Source: an uncultured Croceitalea sp. (lineage in GTDB: Bacteria > Bacteroidota > Bacteroidia > Flavobacteriales > Flavobacteriaceae). Taken from it: a stretch of 64,000 nt of DNA. Below, piece after piece: positions 18,035 through 27,859 of the stretch. Each line of letters opens with the position of its first letter. Positions within the stretch are counted from its first letter, which is position 1. The stretch lies in assembly GCA_947499565.1 (NCBI GenBank), contig CANMOV010000003.1:434001-498000 (forward strand), given 5' to 3'. A program made the translations under genes and the position numbers. The notes under the pieces were generated by a model, which was not told the origin of the DNA, did not search any database, and saw nothing but the letters and a program-made list of their open reading frames with translations.

Positions 18035-18679
18035 ATGTTTCTCGAAAACACGGTAAATCATAAAGAACAGTTTGGATGGATAGAAGTCATCTGCGGTTCT
18101 ATGTTTTCTGGAAAGACCGAAGAGCTTATTAGAAGGCTTAAACGCGCGCAGTTCGCCAAACAACGTGTAGAGATTTTTAAACCACAAGTAGATACGCGAT
18201 ACAATGAGGAAATGGTAGTATCGCATGATGCTAACGAAATACGTTCCACACCTGTACCTGCTGCAGCAAATATTCGCTTACTAGCTGATGATTGCCAAGT
18301 AGTAGGAATAGATGAAGCTCAATTTTTTGATGACGAAATAGTTACCGTTTGCAATGATTTAGCAAACCGTGGAGTTCGTGTTGTTGTTGCCGGTTTGGAT
18401 ATGGATTTTAAAGGCAATCCTTTTGGACCTATGCCTGCTTTAATGGCTACTGCAGAATATGTTACTAAAGTGCATGCCGTGTGCACTAGTACAGGAAACC
18501 TTGCCAACTATAGCTTTAGAAAAGCTGATAATGATAAATTAGTTTTATTAGGGGAATCTGAAGAATATGAACCCTTAAGTCGTGCTGCTTTCTACAAAGC
18601 CATGCTCAAAGAAAAAGTGAGCCAGATGGATGTAGATGCTGAAGAAATTACTTCTAAGAAAAAAGCCGCTAATGGGTAA
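18035..18679 (+). CDS. tdk: Thymidine kinase (type II)
   Basis: A 214-aa protein. The P-loop is [19 protein letters not shown], Walker B is [10 protein letters not shown], and the lasso/thymidine region includes [16 protein letters not shown]. It phosphorylates thymidine in the salvage pathway. Of the four zinc-binding cysteines of bacterial type II enzymes only one is left: the second position of the first pair is Thr (CTST), and the C-terminal C-x-x-H segment reads [12 protein letters not shown]. The structural zinc is therefore probably missing. alr follows and overlaps by 8 bases. Confidence 0.95.
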   Translation: MFLENTVNHKEQFGWIEVICGSMFSGKTEELIRRLKRAQFAKQRVEIFKPQVDTRYNEEMVVSHDANEIRSTPVPAAANIRLLADDCQVVGIDEAQFFDDEIVTVCNDLANRGVRVVVAGLDMDFKGNPFGPMPALMATAEYVTKVHAVCTSTGNLANYSFRKADNDKLVLLGESEEYEPLSRAAFYKAMLKEKVSQMDVDAEEITSKKKAANG

Positions 18680-19778
18680 TATTGGAGAGACTGCTTTAGA
18701 AATTGATCTTTCCGCCCTGGAACACAATTTCAATTTACTTAAAACAACACTGAAAAAAGAAACTAAATTTTTGGCAGTAGTAAAAGCCTTCGCTTATGGG
18801 AGCGATATGGTTGCGGTAGCAAAAAAATTGGAAAGTCTAGCCGTTGATTATTTTGCAGTAGCTTATGTAAAGGAAGGTGTTTTGTTAAGAGATGCAGGAA
18901 TAAAATCACCCATCTTAGTTTTGCATCCTCAACCTATAAATTTTGGAGAGCTCATTGAGCGTTGTTTAGAACCAAGCTTATATTCTCCAAGGATTTTAAG
19001 GGCTTTTCTAAAAACCGCTCAAGAAAAAAGGCAAACTAACTATCCTGTACATCTAAAATTTAATACAGGACTTAATCGGCTTGGGTTTTGGGAAAATGAT
19101 GTTGATTATATCTTGGAACAACTAAAAGGTACCAACGAAGTTAAAATTGCATCTGTATTCTCGCATCTTGCTGCTTCCGAGGATAAAAATGAGCAAGAGT
19201 TTAGTTTAAATCAAATTGAAAGTTTCAAAAAAACAGCTGCCGAACTCAGCCTAAAATTAGGCTATGCTCCAATGCGACATATGCTCAACACCTCCGGTAT
19301 TCTAAATTATCCAGATGCCCAGTTTGAAATGGTTCGCAGTGGTATTGGGATCTATGGATATGGAAATCATCCAGAAATAGACCAAAAGCTAAAATCTGTA
19401 GCTTCTTTAAAAACTATTATTTCTCAAATTCATAAAATTGAACCTGGTGAAAGTGTAGGTTATAATCGCGGTTATAAATCCGATGGTTATAGAACTACTG
19501 CTACCTTACCAATTGGTCACGCAGATGGCATCTCTAGACAATATGGTAACGGGAAAAGTTTTGTTTCTGTAAAGGGTGAAAAAGCACCTATTATTGGGAA
19601 TGTATGCATGGATATGATTATGATTGATATCACTGGAATTGATTGTAAGGAAGGAGATGAAGTTCTCATCTTTGGCGAAAATTTATCTGCAGAAAACTTT
19701 GCAAATACTGCAAATACCATTTCTTACGAAATATTAACCGCTATTTCTCAACGAGTTAAACGAAAAGTAATTGACTAG
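18672..19778 (+). CDS. alr: Alanine racemase
   Basis: A 368-aa PLP enzyme. The N-terminal barrel carries the cofactor Lys in [13 protein letters not shown], and the C-terminal domain has the catalytic Tyr region ([20 protein letters not shown] then [11 protein letters not shown]) and the conserved [12 protein letters not shown]. It converts L- to D-alanine for peptidoglycan. The usual VVKANAYGHG is AFAYGSD here. The start ATG at 18672 overlaps the tdk end by 8 bases; a start at 18636 would add an odd Lys/Leu-rich extension. Confidence 0.95.
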   Translation: MGNIGETALEIDLSALEHNFNLLKTTLKKETKFLAVVKAFAYGSDMVAVAKKLESLAVDYFAVAYVKEGVLLRDAGIKSPILVLHPQPINFGELIERCLEPSLYSPRILRAFLKTAQEKRQTNYPVHLKFNTGLNRLGFWENDVDYILEQLKGTNEVKIASVFSHLAASEDKNEQEFSLNQIESFKKTAAELSLKLGYAPMRHMLNTSGILNYPDAQFEMVRSGIGIYGYGNHPEIDQKLKSVASLKTIISQIHKIEPGESVGYNRGYKSDGYRTTATLPIGHADGISRQYGNGKSFVSVKGEKAPIIGNVCMDMIMIDITGIDCKEGDEVLIFGENLSAENFANTANTISYEILTAISQRVKRKVID

Positions 19779-19857
19779 CTTTTAGTCCCCTCAAATTGGC
19801 AACAAGCATTTTTTTGACTATTTTGTAGCTCTATTAACCACATAAACTATAAATACG

Positions 19858-20259
19858 ATGCTTAAAGAATTCAAGGAATTTGCAATGAAAGGAAACCTGG
19901 TAGATATTGCCGTAGGTTTTGTAATGGGTGCTGCTTTTAATAAAGTAGTGGCTTCTTTCACAGGTGGAATTGTTTCTCCACTTATCGGATTGTTATTTGA
20001 TTCCAACTTCAATGACCTAAAGTATATTATAAAAGAAGGTGCTATGAACGACGCTGGAGAAAAAGTAGGCGAGGTTGCTGTACTTTACGGAGAATTTTTG
20101 ACTAACGTGATAGACTTTATTATTGTTGCCTTTGTAATGTTCATGGTTGTAAAAGGAGTGAACAAAATGAAGAAAAAAGAAGAGGAAGCGCCAGCAGAAC
20201 CTGCAGGACCAACTCAAGAAGAATTGTTAATGGAAATTCGGGATGCTTTAAAAAAGTAA
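19858..20259 (+). CDS. mscL: Large-conductance mechanosensitive channel
   Basis: A 133-aa protein with the two-helix MscL layout: EFKEFAMKGNLVDIAVGFVMGAAFNKVV is TM1 with its N-terminal amphipathic helix, a periplasmic loop follows, then TM2 (VIDFIIVAFVMFMVV) and a cytoplasmic helix rich in Lys and Glu. It opens on hypo-osmotic shock. The gene has a terminator 48 bases downstream. Confidence 0.96.
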   Translation: MLKEFKEFAMKGNLVDIAVGFVMGAAFNKVVASFTGGIVSPLIGLLFDSNFNDLKYIIKEGAMNDAGEKVGEVAVLYGEFLTNVIDFIIVAFVMFMVVKGVNKMKKKEEEAPAEPAGPTQEELLMEIRDALKK

Positions 20260-20306
20260 ATAGTACTTGCTCAAATTGAGCAAACCGCTGCATCACATGT
20301 AACTAA

Positions 20307-20346
20307 AACCCTCTATTTGTTTCGCTAATGAATAGGGGGTTCTTTT
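20307..20346 (+). terminator. Intrinsic terminator of mscL
   Basis: AACCCTCTATT pairs with AATAGGGGGTT (one G-T wobble, 11 pairs) across a 13-base loop and is followed by CTTTT. Confidence 0.8.
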
Positions 20347-20506
20347 ATTATTCTTATTCGTGTTTATGCAGTATCATGAAGATGTAAAAATCATTTATGT
20401 TTAGTTGTTATAAGTATAACTTTTTGTTATATTTTGATTATTTATTTTTATTTGCTTGCCATTCTAAAATTCAGAATTACCTTTGCTCTCTCAAATACAA
20501 ATTGAA

Positions 20507-21496
20507 ATGAAAGTAGCAGTTGTGGGGGCCACTGGAATGGTGGGCGAGGTAATGTTAAAAGTACTAGCGGAACGTAATTTTCCAATTACGGAATTGTTAT
20601 TAGTAGCTTCCGAGCGTTCTGTTGGCAAAAAATTGACCTATAAAGATGAAGAATATACAATTATTGGCCTAGATACCGCGGTAGCTGCACAACCAGATAT
20701 TGCCATCTTTTCAGCTGGCGGCGATACTTCAGTAGCATGGGCGCCAAAATTTGCAGAGGTAGGGACGACTGTTGTAGATAACTCCTCAGCTTGGCGCATG
20801 GATCCAACCAAAAAATTGGTGGTTCCGGAAATTAATGCTTCGGCATTAACGGCTACTGATAAAATTATTGCCAATCCAAACTGCTCTACTATACAATTGG
20901 TAATGGCATTAAATCCACTCCATAAAAAGTATCAAATGAAACGTGTGGTTATCTCTACCTATCAATCAGTTTCGGGGACCGGGGTAAAAGCCGTTAGACA
21001 ACTAGAAAACGAAATGGCTGGTGTACAAGGTGAAATGGCGTATCCTTATCCTATAAACAGAAATGCTTTACCACATTGCGACGTGTTTTTAGACAACGGC
21101 TATACCAAGGAAGAGATGAAACTCGCTCGCGAGCCGCAAAAAATACTAGATGACAGAACTTTTTCTGTCAGCGCAACTGCTGTTCGTATTCCAACTGCGG
21201 GTGGACATTCTGAGTCTGTTAATGTAGAGTTTCACAATGATTTTGACCTTTCTGAAGTTCGTAAACTCTTAAGTGAAACACCTGGAGTTACAGTACAAGA
21301 TAATCCGGACACTAACACCTATCCAATGCCAATTTATGCGCATGACAAAGATGATGTTTTTGTAGGTCGTATCCGTCGTGATGAGACACAGCGAAACACT
21401 TTAAACATGTGGGTTGTTTCAGACAATCTAAGAAAAGGGGCTGCCACCAATGCTGTTCAAATAGCAGAATATTTAGTGGAAAACAAATTGGTGTAA
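20507..21496 (+). CDS. asd: Aspartate-semialdehyde dehydrogenase
   Basis: A 329-aa enzyme. MKVAVVGATGMVGEVMLKVL is the NADP-binding fold, NPNCSTIQL holds the catalytic Cys, and RIPTAGGHSESVN holds the catalytic His. It reduces aspartyl phosphate to the semialdehyde, the branch point to lysine/DAP, Met and Thr. The ATG at 20507 was chosen; a TTG 24 bases upstream would add 8 residues before the canonical start. A small ABM-type gene follows one base after the stop. Confidence 0.97.
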   Translation: MKVAVVGATGMVGEVMLKVLAERNFPITELLLVASERSVGKKLTYKDEEYTIIGLDTAVAAQPDIAIFSAGGDTSVAWAPKFAEVGTTVVDNSSAWRMDPTKKLVVPEINASALTATDKIIANPNCSTIQLVMALNPLHKKYQMKRVVISTYQSVSGTGVKAVRQLENEMAGVQGEMAYPYPINRNALPHCDVFLDNGYTKEEMKLAREPQKILDDRTFSVSATAVRIPTAGGHSESVNVEFHNDFDLSEVRKLLSETPGVTVQDNPDTNTYPMPIYAHDKDDVFVGRIRRDETQRNTLNMWVVSDNLRKGAATNAVQIAEYLVENKLV

Positions 21497-21497
21497 T

Positions 21498-21797
21498 ATG
21501 ATTGCACGCATATGGCAGGGAAAAACAGCTGCTAAAAAATTTAACGATTATACCGAGTTTCTTAAGAAAGTTGCAGTGCCCGACTATAAAAAAACCAAAG
21601 GCTTTGTATCGTTAACTTTTCTAAAGCGAATTGAAAATGATGAAGGTCATTTTACACTAATTACTTTTTGGGAAAATCTAGATGTTATAAAAAACTTTGC
21701 CGGAGCCGATTTCGAAAAAGCAAAATACTATCCAGAAGACACTAATTTTCTCTTAGAATTTGAGGAAAAAGTGGTTCATTATGAGGTATTTGCCTAA
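21498..21797 (+). CDS. Antibiotic biosynthesis monooxygenase (ABM)-like dimeric alpha/beta-barrel protein
   Basis: A 99-aa ferredoxin-like protein: MIARIWQGKTAAKKFNDY, then VSLTFLKRIENDEGHFTLITFWENLDVIKNFAG, the pattern W-E/D-N-x-x-x-I-x-x-F typical of ABM folds. It begins 1 base after the asd stop. Members act as monooxygenases or haem-handling enzymes, but many are of unknown role. No assignment is made beyond the fold. Confidence 0.75.
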   Translation: MIARIWQGKTAAKKFNDYTEFLKKVAVPDYKKTKGFVSLTFLKRIENDEGHFTLITFWENLDVIKNFAGADFEKAKYYPEDTNFLLEFEEKVVHYEVFA

Positions 21798-21933
21798 GGT
21801 CTTGTGCTAACTTTTATGAAGTGCCAAAATTTGATGTTGTCTACAATAGTTAAAAAAAGTTAAGCCTTTTTCATTTTTCATTTATTCCGAGGTATTTATG
21901 GTATTTTCGGGAGGTTAAATCCAGCAAAAAAAA

Positions 21934-24084
21934 ATGAAAAAAATCACCATCTTATTCGCTATAGTGCTTTTGGCATCTTGCGAAACTGAAAAAAAGAGAG
22001 ACCCTATCGTTGTGAACTACCCTACCACTCAAAAAGTTGATACTGTAGATACCTATTTTGGAACTGAAGTTAAAGACCCTTATCGTTGGCTAGAAGATGA
22101 TAGAAGTCCAGAAACAGAAGCATGGGTAGCAACCCAAAACAAAACCACTTTTGGTTATTTGGATAGCATTCCTTTTAGGGAAGATTTAAAAAATCGTCTT
22201 GAAAAACTATGGAATTACGAAAAATTAGGCTCTCCATTTAAAGAGGGCGAGTATACCTATTTCTATAAAAATAATGGCCTGCAAAATCAATATGTTGTTT
22301 ATCGTAAAAAAGGAGATGGGGCTGAGGAAGTATTTTTAGATCCAAATACATTTTCTGAAGATGCTACAACTTCGCTTGCTGGGCTAAGCTTTACAAAAGA
22401 TGGCTCTTTAGCCACTTACCTTATTTCTGAAGGAGGAAGCGATTGGAGAAAAGCTATCGTTATTAATGCAAAAACCAAAGAACAAGTTGAAGATACCTTG
22501 GTAGATATCAAGTTTAGCGGAATCTCATGGAAAGGAACAGAAGGTTTTTTCTATTCTAGTTATGATAAACCTGAAGGCAGCGAACTTTCAGCAAAAACCG
22601 ACCAACATAAACTGTACTATCACAAAGTGGGTACCCCGCAGTCTGAAGACAAAATCATCTTTGGGGGAACCCCTGAAGAAAAGCACCGTTATGTAGGTGG
22701 TTACCTCACCGAGGATGAAAGATATTTGGTAATAACTGCTTCTACCTCTACTTCAGGAAATAAGTTATTCTTAAAAAACTTGGTTACAAATGGAGATTTA
22801 GTAACCGTTTTGGACCATACAGATTCGGACACTTACGTAATGGAAAACGAAGGGTCTAAACTATTTATGGTTACTAATATGGATGCGCCAAATAAAAAGA
22901 TTGTAGTAACAGAAGCCTCTAACCCTACCCCAGATAATTGGCAAGATTTTATCCCAGAAACCGAAAATGTATTGACTGCTGGTTCTGGTGGAGGTTATTT
23001 CTTTACCGAATATATGGTAGATGCTATTTCTAAAGTGTTACAGTATGATTTTGAAGGAAAGTTGGTTCGTGAAGTAAAACTGCCTGGTGTTGGTAGCGCT
23101 GGTGGATTTGGAGGAAAGAAAGAAGATAAAGAATTCTATTTTTCTTTTACCAATTACAATACCCCTGGTTCTTCTTATAAATACAATGTTGAAACGGGTG
23201 AATATGTGCAGTATTGGAAGCCAGATATCGATTTTAATCCAACTGATTATGAGTCTACACAAGTTTTTTATGATTCTAAAGATGGTACAAAGGTCCCCAT
23301 GATTATAACACATAAAAAAGGAGTCGAGCTTAATGGTAAAAACCCAACTATTTTATACGGTTATGGCGGATTTAATATTAGTCTTACACCTTCTTTTAGC
23401 ATTGTAAATGCTGTTTGGATGGAACAGGGCGGTGTTTATGCAGTTCCTAACCTTAGAGGAGGTGGGGAGTATGGTAAAAAATGGCACGATGCTGGGACAA
23501 AAACACAGAAACAAAATGTATTTGATGATTTTATAGCGGCTGCGGAATACCTGATTGCAAATAATTATACTTCAAAAGAATATTTAGCAATCCGTGGTGG
23601 TTCTAACGGTGGGCTCTTAGTTGGCGCCACCATGACACAACACCCAGATTTAATGCAAGTAGCGCTGCCTGCTGTAGGTGTTTTAGATATGCTACGTTAC
23701 CATACGTTTACTGCTGGTGCAGGATGGGCTTATGACTACGGAACAGCGGAGGAAAGCCAAGAAATGTTCGAATATTTAAAAGGGTATTCGCCTGTGCATA
23801 ATGTAAAAGAAGGGGTTGAATATCCTGCTACTTTGGTCACGACAGGTGATCATGATGACCGTGTGGTCCCAGCACACAGTTTTAAGTTTGCTGCGGAACT
23901 TCAAGAGAAGCAAGCAGGTAATAATCCTACTTTAATTCGTATTGAGACTAATGCAGGACACGGAGCAGGAACTCCTGTAAGTAAAACTATCGAGCAATAT
24001 GCAGATATCTTTGGTTTTACCTTATTTAATATGGGTTATGATGAATTGCCAAATCAAGCAGTATTAAAAGAGTTTAAGGATTAA
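21934..24084 (+). CDS. Prolyl oligopeptidase family lipoprotein (S9A)
   Basis: A 716-aa secreted serine peptidase. An N-terminal lipoprotein signal ([11 protein letters not shown], Cys 15) is followed by a [14 protein letters not shown]-terminal segment, a seven-blade beta-propeller (about residues 80-430) and the alpha/beta hydrolase domain. The catalytic triad is visible: Ser in [11 protein letters not shown], Asp in [12 protein letters not shown] and His in TNAGHGAG. It cleaves short peptides after proline. Only weak promoter-like sequence precedes the ATG at 21934. Confidence 0.95.
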   Translation: MKKITILFAIVLLASCETEKKRDPIVVNYPTTQKVDTVDTYFGTEVKDPYRWLEDDRSPETEAWVATQNKTTFGYLDSIPFREDLKNRLEKLWNYEKLGSPFKEGEYTYFYKNNGLQNQYVVYRKKGDGAEEVFLDPNTFSEDATTSLAGLSFTKDGSLATYLISEGGSDWRKAIVINAKTKEQVEDTLVDIKFSGISWKGTEGFFYSSYDKPEGSELSAKTDQHKLYYHKVGTPQSEDKIIFGGTPEEKHRYVGGYLTEDERYLVITASTSTSGNKLFLKNLVTNGDLVTVLDHTDSDTYVMENEGSKLFMVTNMDAPNKKIVVTEASNPTPDNWQDFIPETENVLTAGSGGGYFFTEYMVDAISKVLQYDFEGKLVREVKLPGVGSAGGFGGKKEDKEFYFSFTNYNTPGSSYKYNVETGEYVQYWKPDIDFNPTDYESTQVFYDSKDGTKVPMIITHKKGVELNGKNPTILYGYGGFNISLTPSFSIVNAVWMEQGGVYAVPNLRGGGEYGKKWHDAGTKTQKQNVFDDFIAAAEYLIANNYTSKEYLAIRGGSNGGLLVGATMTQHPDLMQVALPAVGVLDMLRYHTFTAGAGWAYDYGTAEESQEMFEYLKGYSPVHNVKEGVEYPATLVTTGDHDDRVVPAHSFKFAAELQEKQAGNNPTLIRIETNAGHGAGTPVSKTIEQYADIFGFTLFNMGYDELPNQAVLKEFKD

Positions 24085-24294
24085 ATTTCTATGTTAATCT
24101 GTTTTGCATTTTAATTTAAATTCGTCAATTCGAGTGATTTTTTTAACAAAGCGACAAAAATTATATCGAGAATAAGAATTTATAACTCAAAAATTTGTTC
24201 TCAATGCTTTTTCATTTTAAAAAACTCGAACTACCAGTTTTGCTTGGTATAAGTTTGTAAAATACACAATGGACTAGATTAAAATAATAATTAT

Positions 24295-24332
24295 GTAAAA
24301 TCCGTTTCTTAAGAAACGGATTTTACTTTTTT
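24295..24332 (+). terminator. Intrinsic terminator formed by a 32-bp perfect palindrome
   Basis: Positions 24295-24326 are a perfect palindrome centred on TTCTTAAGAA, followed by TTTTTT. It is presumably the terminator of the prolyl oligopeptidase gene, 211 bases downstream of that stop, yet it ends only 8 bases before the next start codon at 24341. The symmetry also makes it a possible DNA-binding site. Confidence 0.7.
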
Positions 24333-24340
24333 AAACGCGA

Positions 24341-25321
24341 ATGCTCAGTATAAAAAATATTTCTTTTTCTTACCAAGAAACTAAAGTTCTTAGTGGGGTT
24401 TCTCTTTCATTAGAAAAAGGGAATCATCTTTCTGTTATGGGTGAGAGCGGCTCAGGAAAAAGTACACTGCTTAAAGCTATATATGGCTTACTTCATTTAG
24501 ATTCTGGGGAAATTTTTTGGGAAAATCAGAAAATATTAGGCCCTAACTTTAATTTGGTCCCAGGGGAAAAATATATGAAGTACGTGGCTCAGGATTTTGA
24601 TTTAATGCCATTTACATCGGTAGCTGAAAATATTGCAGAGCACTTATCTGCTTTTGAGATGGATACTCATGCGGATAGAATCGAAGAATTGCTCAAGGTT
24701 ATTGAAATGGTCGATTTTGCGAATGTTAAGGTCAAAAACCTAAGCGGAGGTCAAAAACAACGCGTTGCTCTAGCCCGTGCCTTAGCGCAAGAGCCAGAAA
24801 TACTTCTTCTGGATGAACCATTTAGTAGCATAGATCAATTTAAAAAGAATCAGCTTAGGCACAACCTTTTTCCCTATTTAAAAGAAAAAGGAATTACCGT
24901 TTTAAATGCAACACATGACCCTGAAGATGTACTCTCATTTGCGGATAGTATATTAGTTTTAAAAAATGGTGAAATGCTTGCTTATAATACCATTGCGCAA
25001 TTGTATCAAAAGCCAAAAGAAAAATATGTTGCTTCTCTTTTTGGACAAGTAAACGAATTACCTATCTCCTTACTTAAAGAATATAGCGAGGTTGATGCAT
25101 CAATATTAGTTTATCCCCATGAGTTGGAAATTTCAAAGGATTCTGGTTTTGAGGTTTATGTGGTAAACAATCATTTTAAAGGGAGTCATTATTTAGTTGA
25201 AGCAGTCGCTGAGAATGGCCAATCTGTGTTATTTAAAAATCTTCATGCCCTTAAAATACACGCTAGGGCTTATCTTAATGTTTCGCTGCAATTGGTTAAC
25301 AAGAGGCTTCTTCCCAAGTAA
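24341..25321 (+). CDS. ABC transporter ATP-binding protein (orphan)
   Basis: A 326-aa ATPase subunit: Walker A GESGSGKST, Q-loop VAQDFDLMPF, signature LSGGQKQRVALARAL, Walker B EILLLDEPFSS and H-loop NATHDPEDV. Residues 240-326 form an extra C-terminal regulatory or TOBE-like domain, as in importers of the iron or polyamine type. No permease gene is next to it, so the partner is elsewhere. It starts directly after the palindromic terminator. Confidence 0.9.
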   Translation: MLSIKNISFSYQETKVLSGVSLSLEKGNHLSVMGESGSGKSTLLKAIYGLLHLDSGEIFWENQKILGPNFNLVPGEKYMKYVAQDFDLMPFTSVAENIAEHLSAFEMDTHADRIEELLKVIEMVDFANVKVKNLSGGQKQRVALARALAQEPEILLLDEPFSSIDQFKKNQLRHNLFPYLKEKGITVLNATHDPEDVLSFADSILVLKNGEMLAYNTIAQLYQKPKEKYVASLFGQVNELPISLLKEYSEVDASILVYPHELEISKDSGFEVYVVNNHFKGSHYLVEAVAENGQSVLFKNLHALKIHARAYLNVSLQLVNKRLLPK

Positions 25322-25342
25322 TTAAGAATTTGCAATTCTTAA
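25322..25342. repeat. Short perfect inverted repeat between the ABC and arfB genes
   Basis: TTAAGAAT and ATTCTTAA flank TTGCA directly after the ABC stop codon. The stem is 8 pairs and AT-rich, with no T tract after it, so it may slow rather than end transcription. Confidence 0.4.
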
Positions 25343-25361
25343 CTTTGCATAAAAATAACTT

Positions 25362-25766
25362 TTGCAAAAAGAAGTCATCTTACGAGAACTTAACTTTAAA
25401 GCAATCCGGAGTAGTGGTGCTGGTGGTCAACATGTTAATAAGGTGTCTTCAAAAGTTGAGCTTAGTTTTGATGTTCTTAATTCCGAAGGTTTTTCCCAAG
25501 TTGAAAAAGAACAGTTGTTGCTCAAGTTAAAAACCCGACTTACTAAAAATGGCACTTTTATCCTTCAGTGTGATGAAGCTAGAAGCCAACATAAAAACAA
25601 AGCGCTAGTTGTAAAACGCTTCTTTGAAGTGCTAAAAAAGGCTTTGTATACACCTAAAAAACGGAAGCCTACAAAGCCTTCTAAATCCTCTATTGAAAAA
25701 CGATTAAAATCTAAAAAAGCTGCTGCTTCAAAAAAAGTGAATCGGCAAAAACCAAGCTTAGATTAA
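25362..25766 (+). CDS. arfB: Alternative ribosome-rescue factor ArfB / class I release-factor-like hydrolase
   Basis: A 134-aa protein with the catalytic GGQ loop: RSSGAGGQHVNKVSSKVEL. The C-terminal tail is rich in Lys (about 25 Lys or Arg in the last 45 residues), the part that enters the empty mRNA channel of a stalled ribosome in ArfB. It lacks the codon-recognition domains of RF1/RF2. The start is TTG; a stop codon lies two codons upstream in frame. It hydrolyses peptidyl-tRNA on non-stop ribosomes. Confidence 0.93.
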   Translation: MQKEVILRELNFKAIRSSGAGGQHVNKVSSKVELSFDVLNSEGFSQVEKEQLLLKLKTRLTKNGTFILQCDEARSQHKNKALVVKRFFEVLKKALYTPKKRKPTKPSKSSIEKRLKSKKAAASKKVNRQKPSLD

Positions 25767-25771
25767 CGTCT

Positions 25772-26176
25772 TTACATTCCCTGTCCCATGTCTGGTAATT
25801 CGTAATGATACGTTGCTCTAATAATTTGACCATTTTCCACTTGATAAACACATAATTCATCCATTTTCTGCCTACCTCTATCGTCTTTAAATGTAGCATC
25901 CATGGACATTGGAACTACAAAATGATTCCCGGCAACCATAGGTTCACCTACAGAACCGCCATGCATTTCCTCAATACTTTCTGACCATTGTTGAAAATCA
26001 TTAAGAATATTTGCTTTGCCCTTGGTAACATTATTGGGCACGCCTGGCATTTCTTCACTCACTGCATTATCAGCATACATTCCATATGCTTGATCATACT
26101 TGCCTTCTTTACAAAGGTTTACGAACTTGTTTGCTACTTCTTTTGTTGTCATGCTATTTGTTAATTGATTAGACAT
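25772..26176 (-). CDS. SnoaL-like / NTF2-fold protein
   Basis: A 134-aa small protein with the NTF2 pattern: TKEVANKFVNLCKEGKYDQA, then YADNAVSEEMPGV and MDATFKDDRGRQKMDELCVY. The family includes ketosteroid isomerase-like enzymes and many of unknown role. It is convergent with arfB. The start codon is preceded by a 28-base near-palindrome, so it is likely under separate control. Confidence 0.75.
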   Translation of the reverse strand: MSNQLTNSMTTKEVANKFVNLCKEGKYDQAYGMYADNAVSEEMPGVPNNVTKGKANILNDFQQWSESIEEMHGGSVGEPMVAGNHFVVPMSMDATFKDDRGRQKMDELCVYQVENGQIIRATYHYELPDMGQGM

Positions 26177-26178
26177 AA

Positions 26179-26206
26179 AGTCTATCTACAAATTTGTAAA
26201 TAGACT
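26179..26206. promoter_or_regulatory. 28-base near-perfect palindrome upstream of the NTF2-like gene
   Basis: The arms AGTCTATCTACAAA and TTTGTAAATAGACT differ from perfect symmetry at one position. The site lies 2 bases from the start codon at 26176. It fits an operator or an mRNA hairpin covering the ribosome binding site. Confidence 0.5.
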
Positions 26207-26269
26207 CTTAAATATAAGAAAGAAAATAGCACTAAATTTTAAGAAAAAGTTAAATGAAAATACTTGTTA

Positions 26270-26713
26270 CTAATTGACTTCCAGTATTTTATAATCACTC
26301 CCGTTAAACACAAAGGAATCTCCTTGTGATTTGCTCATAAGCAATTTTCCTATTGGTGTATTTGCCGAAATACAGTAAATAATGGCATCATCATTTTCAA
26401 ACCTACCTGCTGAAATAGCTATATAATAAGTCCCCTTTGAAGTACTCACTAAACTCCCTAATGAAACTGAAGATAAAGCCTTAGTTGCATTCACCTTTTT
26501 AAGTAATTCTAGCGTTTTTTCTGCCTCTAACAATTGCTGCCCTAATTTTTCGCGTTCTAGCTGTAGCATTGCTCGGCCAGTTTCGTGTTTGTCCCCAGCG
26601 CTACTTTTAGTTTCAGAGCTTAAAGAAATTTGAACTTCTTGAATATTCTTTTTTATCCGTTGAAGTCTGCCTAAGATATACTTTTCACAAAACTGATATG
26701 CCCGCTCTTTCAT
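26270..26713 (-). CDS. GreA/GreB-like C-terminal domain protein with coiled-coil
   Basis: A 147-aa protein. The N-terminal 75 residues are a coiled-coil (LQRIKKNIQEVQISL, then RAMLQLEREKLGQQL), and the rest is a Gre-like C-terminal domain (ANTPIGKLLMSKSQGDSF then DYKILEVN). This agrees with Gre-type regulators acting in the RNA polymerase secondary channel. A well-known Bacteroidota group of this type is misannotated as a 3-oxoacyl-ACP synthase. It abuts the FAD oxidoreductase. Confidence 0.8.
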   Translation of the reverse strand: MKERAYQFCEKYILGRLQRIKKNIQEVQISLSSETKSSAGDKHETGRAMLQLEREKLGQQLLEAEKTLELLKKVNATKALSSVSLGSLVSTSKGTYYIAISAGRFENDDAIIYCISANTPIGKLLMSKSQGDSFVFNGSDYKILEVN

Positions 26714-27826
26714 TTATGGTAATCTTGCTAATTCTTTTCCTACCAAGCTTCCAATTGCAATACCCATTCCTCCTAAACGCACTCCGCAAAATACATTGTT
26801 AGAAACTTGCTTTATGATTGGTTTTTTCTTGCTCCCCACACCCATAATTCCACTCCAGCTTCTTTCAATTTCAAAGTTAGTATTAGGTAAAATAACCTCC
26901 TTCAACAATCGATACAATTCATTTTGAACGACTTCAGTTTTTCCAAACTCGCTGGTTTCTTCTGCTTTGTAATCTAAGTTTCTTCCTCCTCCAAAAAGAA
27001 TACGATTATCAATATTTCTAAAGTAATAATACCCCTCATCAAAATGAAAGGTGCCTTTAATTTTAAGGTTCAAAATCGGTTTTGTTACTAAAACTTGAGC
27101 TCTTGCAGGTTTTACATTCTCCTCTAAAAGTTGCGAAGCAAAACCATTTGTAGTGATAAAAAGCTTTTTAGTTTTAAACTCGAATTGGTTAGTCTTGACT
27201 ACAACTTCTCCCTTCTGATTGCTGAATTCATCAACACGAATGCCGTTTAATATGGTAATTTCCTCTTTTTGAGCTAATCTTAAAAGCCCTTTCATCATGG
27301 CTCCGGTATTAATTTGGCCTTCATGCTTTTGAGTGATATATAAATCACTAACTCCCTTAAAGCCAAATGTATTATCTGTAATACCAAACGCCTCTTCCTT
27401 AAAAACAGAGAGCAAAAGTGCATTAAGCATTGGCAGCTTTTCATAACAGGTCTCAAACAATACTTTATCCTTTTCTAGAAAAAGTTCATGGCCGCCATTT
27501 TGTTCAAACTGAAGGGCATTATCTCCTAATAATGCTCGTAGTTCTTGAATTCCTTCCCAACGCTGTTGAGCTAGCTTTAAAACCTCTTCTTCACTATGGT
27601 TTTTTAAATCAGACAGCAATTCAGATGCACTTCCAAAACATGCAAAACCTGCATTCTTTGTGCTCGCCCCCTGGGGTAGTATTCCTTTTTCTAAAATTAG
27701 AATTTTTGCTTTTGGAAATCTTTTTCTAAGTTGAATGCCGGTAGTTAAACCCACAATTCCACTGCCAACTATGGTAAAATCAACGTTGGAGAGCCATGTT
27801 CTATATTCCCAATAACTTAGTTCCAT
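26714..27826 (-). CDS. FAD-dependent oxidoreductase (DAO family)
   Basis: A 370-aa flavoprotein. The dinucleotide-binding motif appears at residues 16-45 (FTIVGSGIVGLTTGIQLRKR), the substrate domain in the middle, and the C-terminal FAD contact GVRLGGMGIAIGSLVG at the end. The family covers glycine oxidases and L-2-hydroxyglutarate- or amino-acid-type dehydrogenases; the substrate is unclear. The stop abuts the ATG of the GreA-like gene (26713/26714). Its own start codon lies just 5 bases after an accC terminator. Confidence 0.85.
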   Translation of the reverse strand: MELSYWEYRTWLSNVDFTIVGSGIVGLTTGIQLRKRFPKAKILILEKGILPQGASTKNAGFACFGSASELLSDLKNHSEEEVLKLAQQRWEGIQELRALLGDNALQFEQNGGHELFLEKDKVLFETCYEKLPMLNALLLSVFKEEAFGITDNTFGFKGVSDLYITQKHEGQINTGAMMKGLLRLAQKEEITILNGIRVDEFSNQKGEVVVKTNQFEFKTKKLFITTNGFASQLLEENVKPARAQVLVTKPILNLKIKGTFHFDEGYYYFRNIDNRILFGGGRNLDYKAEETSEFGKTEVVQNELYRLLKEVILPNTNFEIERSWSGIMGVGSKKKPIIKQVSNNVFCGVRLGGMGIAIGSLVGKELARLP

Positions 27827-27831
27827 AAAAG

Positions 27832-27854
27832 CAAAAACCCCGATAAATCGGGGT
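27832..27854 (-). terminator. Intrinsic terminator of accC
   Basis: On the minus strand ACCCCGAT pairs with ATCGGGGT across a 2-base loop and is followed by TTTTTGCTTTT. It starts 5 bases past the accC stop and ends 5 bases before the start of the FAD gene. Confidence 0.8.
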
Positions 27855-27859
27855 CTAAT

